A stretch of DNA of 9,903 bases from contig JBGPBY010000260.1 in the NCBI GenBank assembly GCA_041481485.1, positions 1 to 9,903 on the forward strand, in the 5' to 3' direction. The translations under genes were made by a program, and so were the position numbers. The notes under the pieces are model-generated. The model was given only the letters and a program-made list of their open reading frames with translations, searched no databases and was not told the DNA's origin. Within the stretch, counting starts at the first letter, position 1, and each line of letters opens with the position of its first letter. Origin of the DNA: JBGPBY01 sp041481485. GTDB lineage: Bacteria > Acidobacteriota > Terriglobia > 20CM-2-55-15. Positions 6,139-9,903 of the stretch are shown one piece after another.

Positions 6139-7971
6139 ATGGCACAGGGAGTACTTGCAATGTACGATTCTCAAGACCGCTTCAGTGACATTCTTGAAAT
6201 GATCGGTAGCCTTGCCAAGCTCGACTTCAGCAAACAATTGCCGGTCAAAGACGACGACACTGTCGAAGACAGTATCGCCAGCGGTCTCAATATTCTGGCT
6301 GAAGAACTCAAGCACTCCGTAGTTTCAAAAAAAGAGCTGGAAGAGAAAAGAAAGCTCATTGAAACGATTGTTGAAAATATCCCAGTGGGTATTTTTCTTA
6401 AAGACGCGAATGACAATTTCAAGATCACGCTTTGGAATAAAGCTGCCGAAGATATTTTTGAAGTACCCCGCGAATCAGTTCTGGGGAAAACTACCCACGA
6501 ACGCTGGCCCAAAGAACTGGCCGATCTTTATCAGGCCGACGATGTCCGGGTGACCTCAAACAAAGTTCATGTGGATATTCCTGAAGAGCCGTCGGTGACA
6601 GAAAGTGGCCGCCAGATTTTCCTGCACACGCGTAAAGTCCCCATAAAGATGGGCGAAGAAGAAGAAAGATCTTTCTTACTTGGCGTTTGCGAAGACATCA
6701 GCATCGCCAAGAAGGTCAAAGAGGACCTTGCCAATTTGTTAGCGCGTGAAAAAGAGGCCCATGCCGAGGCCGCCCGCGCCAACCTGGCCAAAGACACATT
6801 TTTGGCCACGCTTTCTCACGAGCTGCGAACTCCACTTACCGGAATCATTTTGTGGTCTGAGCTCATTCGGCAAAGCGGATTTGACGTGAAGAAACTTGAA
6901 AAGGGACTCCTGGCTATTGAGCAGAGCGCCAGGACCCAGTGGCAAATGATTGAAGACCTCATTGATGTTTCCAGAATTCAGTCTGGCAAGTTGGTTTTAA
7001 ATCCGTCGGAGGTCGAACCCGGCGAAGTGGTGCGCCGCGCATTAGAATCCGTTCAAATTTTGACGGAGAAAAGATCTATCCGGATTGAATCGCAGATCGA
7101 TACCGAACTGGGCCGGGTTTTGGCTGATTCTATCCGTCTGCAACAAATCGTCTGGAACCTCTTGTCGAATGCCATCAAGTTTTCGCAACAAAATGGCGTG
7201 ATCCGCGTATTCGTGAAGCGTCAAAAAGGCGAATCCAGGAAGCCCGTCGTTTCGATCCAGGTCATTGACGAGGGCAAGGGCATCAGGCCAGATTTTCTTC
7301 CGGAAATATTCAATCGCTTTGCGCAGGAAGACAGCACGACGACGAGGACTCACGGCGGGCTGGGAATCGGGCTGGCTATCGTGCGCGATTTGGTGAGACG
7401 GCAAGGCGGCAAAGTGACAGCTGAAAGCGCGGGCGAGGGCAAAGGGGCCACGTTCACAGTACAGCTGCCCATAATTGTCGGGAGCCGAGCCTCAAACACC
7501 GAGTTCGCCGCGTCATCTGAAAATTCGAATAACAATTCGAATCCAGGTACAAATGACCTGGCCGGTCTCAAACTTTTAGTCGTCGATGACGACCCTGGAA
7601 TCGTTGAAGTCTTTGTGGCAACTTTGACTTCGTACGGAGCAAAGGTGTTTACCGCATCATCTTCGGCGGGGGCTCTGTCGGCCCTGGCCGAAACAAAACC
7701 AGATATCCTGGTAAGCGATATTGCGATGCCCGGTGAAGATGGTTACAGCCTGATTCACAAAGTCCGGATGTTGAGCCCAGAGCGTGGCGGCCAAATTCCA
7801 GCGTTGGCGCTGACAGCATACGTTTCTGAAGAAGACGCGGCCCGTGCCCGATCGGCTGGCTTCAACGAGTATTTGGCCAAACCTTTTGAAGTCCGGGATC
7901 TCGCTCTTGTCCTGTCCAGACTTGCTAAAAACCTCCCCGGTGCCAGGCCTCTGGCCGCAGGCTCAAAATAG
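6139..7971 (+). CDS. Soluble hybrid sensor histidine kinase (HAMP-like, PAS, HisKA, HATPase, receiver)
   Basis: The 610-residue protein has no membrane segment or signal peptide. Residues about 12-62 (IGSLAKLDFSKQLPV, then SGLNILAEELKHSV) resemble the cytosolic HAMP-like module common before PAS domains. A PAS domain spans about 72-190 (IVENIPVGIFLKDANDNF, closing GVCEDISIAKK), then a coiled coil. HisKA follows with phospho-acceptor His227 in SHELRTPL. The ATPase domain has the N box around Asn344 (LLSNAIKF), G1 DEGKGI (377-382), F box FNRFAQED and G2 GGLGIGLAIV (406-415). After an Asn/Ser-rich linker (about 450-474) a receiver (477-597) carries Asp483-485, phospho-acceptor Asp527, Thr559 and Lys581. 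No DNA-binding domain is present. ATG 6139 has AAGAGG seven bases upstream; ATG 6160 has GGGAG at a similar distance and is also possible. By eye the 5' half is more AT-rich than its neighbours. The stop lies 11 bp before the GNAT gene. Confidence 0.95.
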   Translation: MAQGVLAMYDSQDRFSDILEMIGSLAKLDFSKQLPVKDDDTVEDSIASGLNILAEELKHSVVSKKELEEKRKLIETIVENIPVGIFLKDANDNFKITLWNKAAEDIFEVPRESVLGKTTHERWPKELADLYQADDVRVTSNKVHVDIPEEPSVTESGRQIFLHTRKVPIKMGEEEERSFLLGVCEDISIAKKVKEDLANLLAREKEAHAEAARANLAKDTFLATLSHELRTPLTGIILWSELIRQSGFDVKKLEKGLLAIEQSARTQWQMIEDLIDVSRIQSGKLVLNPSEVEPGEVVRRALESVQILTEKRSIRIESQIDTELGRVLADSIRLQQIVWNLLSNAIKFSQQNGVIRVFVKRQKGESRKPVVSIQVIDEGKGIRPDFLPEIFNRFAQEDSTTTRTHGGLGIGLAIVRDLVRRQGGKVTAESAGEGKGATFTVQLPIIVGSRASNTEFAASSENSNNNSNPGTNDLAGLKLLVVDDDPGIVEVFVATLTSYGAKVFTASSSAGALSALAETKPDILVSDIAMPGEDGYSLIHKVRMLSPERGGQIPALALTAYVSEEDAARARSAGFNEYLAKPFEVRDLALVLSRLAKNLPGARPLAAGSK

Positions 7972-7982
7972 TTAATTCACAA

Positions 7983-8423
7983 ATGACGGGCGAAATCCTC
8001 ATTCGAAACTATCAGGACAGCGATCACGCATCGGTTGCGAACCTCTGGGCGACGGTTTTTCCGGATGATCCTCCATGGAACGCACCGTCGGAACTGATTC
8101 TCAGAAAGCAGAACACCCAACCTGAACTTTTCTGGGTCGCACAACAAGACGGCGAAATCGTCGGGACGATTCTCGCCGGCTATGATGGCGTGCGAGGCTG
8201 GATCTATCACCTTGCTGTCGATCCCGCCCAACGGCGAAAGGGTACTGCCCGCCTGCTCATGCAGACAGCCGAAGCATCCCTGGAAGCCCTGGGCTGTCCG
8301 AAAGTCAATCTGCAGGTTCGACTGTATAACCGGGCAGCCGTCGCATTCTATGAGGCCCTTGGATACGGAATCGAAGAACGTGTACAGATGGGAAAACCGA
8401 TCGGCAAATATCGACGACATTGA
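7983..8423 (+). CDS. GNAT-family acetyltransferase, YpeA-like
   Basis: The 146-residue product is a complete GNAT domain that resembles E. coli YpeA in order and motifs: ANLWATVFPDDPPWNAP near the start, then VAQQDGEIVGTILAGYDGVRGWIYHLAVDP (residues 52-81), the acetyl-CoA pyrophosphate loop QRRKGTA (83-89), LEALGCPKVNLQV (100-112) and the closing NRAAVAFYEALGY (116-128). It should transfer an acetyl group from acetyl-CoA to an amine; the acceptor is unknown. It begins 11 bp after the kinase stop, so the two are likely in one transcript, but no Shine-Dalgarno precedes the ATG, which suggests translational coupling or weak translation. An imperfect hairpin some 50 bp downstream may end the transcript. 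Confidence 0.9.
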   Translation: MTGEILIRNYQDSDHASVANLWATVFPDDPPWNAPSELILRKQNTQPELFWVAQQDGEIVGTILAGYDGVRGWIYHLAVDPAQRRKGTARLLMQTAEASLEALGCPKVNLQVRLYNRAAVAFYEALGYGIEERVQMGKPIGKYRRH

Positions 8424-8473
8424 ACATCCCGCAGGTATCGGGAGATTCGGACTTCAGGCCAGCCCCGTCAAAC

Positions 8474-8519
8474 TGTGAAAAACTTCGCATTGAACGTCTC
8501 CTGTGCGAATTTCTTCACA
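8474..8519. terminator. Imperfect inverted repeat downstream of the kinase-GNAT pair
   Basis: TGTGAAAAACTTCGCA (8474-8489) pairs with TGCGAATTTCTTCACA (8504-8519) at 14 of 16 positions around a 14-base loop. It starts 51 bp after the GNAT stop codon. There is no T-run after the stem on either strand, so it could be a Rho-independent-like terminator, an mRNA-stabilising hairpin or a protein-binding dyad. Confidence 0.4.
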
Positions 8520-8540
8520 CCTGTCACGCCTTCGGAAGCA

Positions 8541-8577
8541 GTTGTTAACAAGAATTCACATTATCGTTGTTAACCAA
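8541..8577. promoter_or_regulatory. Twin GTTGTTAAC motifs, possible operator
   Basis: GTTGTTAAC occurs at 8541-8549 and again at 8566-8574, 25 bp apart. The first sits in a perfect palindrome TTGTTAACAA (8542-8551), the second in the near-palindrome TTGTTAACCAA (8567-8577). Paired short palindromes in the AT-rich stretch ahead of the next gene resemble a transcription-factor site. The binding protein is unknown. The rest of the gap 8424-8792 holds no gene that I can support. Confidence 0.35.
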
Positions 8578-8792
8578 TTGCCCACTTCAAGCGTCTTTAG
8601 TGGTGAAACGGCGGATTCGCAAGCCGGTCGGCATGCATCCGATAAACTGACAAAAAAGTCTCGTTTGAAATTAAAGCGAGAATCCACACATTGAAATTTG
8701 AACCGCACGCTACCCGGCGGTTTCTATAGATCAGCCGCGACGAACGGAATCAAAAAATCGTTGCCGGCATAATTTTGTAAGGAGAATCAACC

Positions 8793-9182
8793 ATGCGTCT
8801 TCGGACACTAGTGCTGGGGCTTTCGATCCTGATGTTCACTGTCCACTCCATTCATGGCCAATATAAGGAAATGTCAAAGATCGAGAGTCTTTCCAAAAGT
8901 ATGCCCGAGCCCGAAATGTTCAACGGGATGGCGGCTCACTTTGGCGTGACTGCCGACACACTGAAACAGGAGAAAGCCGCCAACGGTCTATCCTTCGGCC
9001 AGCTTTATTTGGCCCATGCCATAGCCAAAGTCACCAAGAGCGATCCCGGTGCGATCCTGGTGGAATCCAAGGGGAAACTCTGGACTGAAATTACAAAAGA
9101 AAAGAAAGTGGATATGAAGCTGCTTGCAGATGATGCGGACGTATTGGAGAAGGCGATCAAAAAGCTGCAGAAATCGAAATAG
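8793..9182 (+). CDS. Small secreted helical protein of unknown function
   Basis: The 129-residue product starts at an ATG with a strong Shine-Dalgarno, AAGGAG (8779-8784), eight bases upstream. Residues 1-22 are a Sec signal peptide (basic MRLR, then LVLGLSILMFTV, likely cleavage at HG/Q). The mature part of about 107 residues has no Cys and is predicted mostly helical: MFNGMAAHFGVTADTLKQEK (42-61), GQLYLAHAIAKVTK (69-82), DPGAILVESKGKLWTEITKE (84-103), then Lys/Asp-rich helices ending in KKLQKSK. The pattern 'helix, then ILxxxxxGxxWxxI' recalls small periplasmic proteins of soil bacteria, but I do not recognise a named family and give no function. It stands alone between a long regulatory-looking region and the convergent DinB gene, so it probably has its own promoter. 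Confidence 0.82.
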   Translation: MRLRTLVLGLSILMFTVHSIHGQYKEMSKIESLSKSMPEPEMFNGMAAHFGVTADTLKQEKAANGLSFGQLYLAHAIAKVTKSDPGAILVESKGKLWTEITKEKKVDMKLLADDADVLEKAIKKLQKSK

Positions 9183-9307
9183 TTCTCGGGGTTCGAGCAG
9201 GATGCTCGGATCTCCGGCAAGTTCAATATGGGAGTTCGGGGAGTCGTTTCCGTTTCGGGATTATGGAACGAGTCGGCCGTCGCCTCCGTCGACGTCGATG
9301 CAATGCT

Positions 9308-9853
9308 TCACCTCGAAGATATCCAATCGATGCCGATTCCGAGTTCGGAACGCAGACGGGCAGCCAGTTGCGCAGCACCATGCTGGATGTGGCGAATGCT
9401 GATCATCTGATGTTCGAGCTTCGAAACCTTGTACCAGTGGAATCCGCTGTCCGGACGAAATGGATCGAAGGCATCGATCCAGCTGTCCACGTTATCTTCG
9501 CAGAACTGCAAATACTCCAGCGCCTGTAACCGCGTGTAGGGTTCGGGGATCAGCGGCAGGCGGCTATTGGGATCGGGCCGACCGGCAATTCCATCCTCGT
9601 GCTGAACATTTGCCTGGTGGTGCTTCCATGGACGGAAAGACCCGGAATCCGGCTGCAGATAGAGGTGGGCAAAGTATAGCGTGTGGTAAGCCAGCTGCCA
9701 GAATGCATTGGCCTGGTCCTGACGAAGCCACAATTCTTCCGGACACGCTTCGATTGCTTTTCTCAGCATCGCCAGTGCCGCGCGATTCTGGCTTTTCAAA
9801 ATGGAACGGATGCCCTCGGTGGAACCGGGATTGGAAAACCGGGTAGAGCTCAT
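9308..9853 (-). CDS. DinB-family putative metal-binding protein
   Basis: The 181-residue product has the layout of the DinB/YfiT-like four-helix bundle: helix 1 (AALAMLRKAIEACPEELW, 25-42), helix 2 with FWQLAYHTLYFAHLYL (51-66, His57 the likely first metal ligand), a long insert, helix 3 (QALEYLQFCEDNVDSWIDAF) and helix 4 with KLEHQMISIRHIQHGAAQL (145-163), where His155 and His158, and perhaps His148, would complete the site. It ends with LGIGIDWISSR, a usual C-terminus for this group. Members include thiol transferases and dehydrochlorinase-like enzymes, but most have no known reaction. No signal peptide is seen, so it is likely cytoplasmic. The ATG at 9853 has no Shine-Dalgarno; an extended -10 directly upstream suggests a leaderless transcript. 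It converges with the small secreted-protein gene across 125 bp that show no clear terminator. Confidence 0.9.
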   Translation of the reverse strand: MSSTRFSNPGSTEGIRSILKSQNRAALAMLRKAIEACPEELWLRQDQANAFWQLAYHTLYFAHLYLQPDSGSFRPWKHHQANVQHEDGIAGRPDPNSRLPLIPEPYTRLQALEYLQFCEDNVDSWIDAFDPFRPDSGFHWYKVSKLEHQMISIRHIQHGAAQLAARLRSELGIGIDWISSR

Positions 9854-9859
9854 TTGGAT

Positions 9860-9868
9860 CTTATATCA
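9860..9868 (-). promoter_or_regulatory. Extended -10 promoter giving a probable leaderless DinB mRNA
   Basis: Read on the minus strand the bases are TGATATAAG, an extended -10 element ending six bases before the ATG of the DinB gene. Transcription would begin at or within a base or two of that A, and no Shine-Dalgarno is present, which agrees with a leaderless mRNA. The core TATAAGA is the same as in the candidate promoter at 2025-2034. Confidence 0.45.
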
Positions 9869-9903
9869 CGGCCGGGTTTGGGCCCCCGCCCCCCCCGGGC
9901 GCA

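Noticed and set aside
8503..8694. Plus-strand frame of 63 codons in the 8424-8792 gap
   Set aside because: It has no Shine-Dalgarno, no hydrophobic or domain pattern, is very basic and runs through the inverted repeat and the twin motifs; most likely non-coding.
8691..8730. Promoter for the small secreted protein using TATAGA (8725-8730) with TTGAAA or TTGAAC as -35
   Set aside because: The spacing is 21 or 28 bp, too long for a standard promoter; TATAGA alone is not enough evidence.
8768..8773. CATAAT as a -10 element before the small secreted-protein gene
   Set aside because: Transcription would start within or after the strong Shine-Dalgarno at 8779-8784, which would then be lost from the mRNA.
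9183..9307. Two-way terminator between the convergent secreted-protein and DinB genes
   Set aside because: Only short, interrupted stems such as CGTTTCC with GGAACG are visible, and no T-run follows.
9871..9903. C-rich run at the right edge, G-quadruplex-like on the minus strand
   Set aside because: It is short, at the very end of the window and dominated by homopolymer runs, so an assembly or sequencing artefact cannot be excluded.

Overview
The window looks like a chromosomal stretch of a moderately GC-rich soil bacterium. The mix of genes points to Acidobacteriota or a neighbouring phylum: a secreted carboxypeptidase-regulatory-like/heme-c/propeller protein, a Tat-exported phosphotriesterase-like hydrolase with a Gly/Ala-rich insert, DinB, SRPBCC and short-chain dehydrogenase genes, and palindromic intergenic repeats. 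That placement is inference from gene content; no rRNA or other marker gene is present, and I see no tRNA, CRISPR array, phage or transposase gene.

Bases 1-1602 hold a minus-strand cluster read right to left: a short-chain dehydrogenase/reductase (886-1602), an SRPBCC-fold protein (322-783) and the N-terminal part of a GNAT acetyltransferase that runs off the left edge (1-307). Bases 1603-2065 are non-coding and rich in repeats: hairpins with direct repeats at 1655-1745, a large composite inverted repeat at 1775-1925, and a likely promoter with an operator-like dyad at 2003-2033.

Bases 2066-6083 carry genes for exported proteins: a 723-residue protein with a regulatory-like beta domain, one CxxCH heme site and a probable propeller; a convergent small monoheme cytochrome c (4495-4902); and, divergent from it across a very short gap, a Tat-exported phosphotriesterase-family hydrolase (4932-6083). 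The convergent gap 4238-4494 holds a second copy of the composite inverted repeat, one arm of which is split by a 96-bp insertion. The three proteins could share the cell envelope and perhaps a redox or hydrolytic task, but that link is a hypothesis from proximity.

Bases 6139-8423 encode a soluble hybrid sensor kinase (HAMP-like, PAS, HisKA, HATPase, receiver) followed 11 bp later by a YpeA-like GNAT acetyltransferase. After a 369-bp non-coding stretch with an imperfect hairpin and twin GTTGTTAAC motifs comes a small secreted alpha-helical protein of unknown function (8793-9182). A convergent DinB-family gene (9308-9853), apparently transcribed from a leaderless extended -10 promoter, closes the window.
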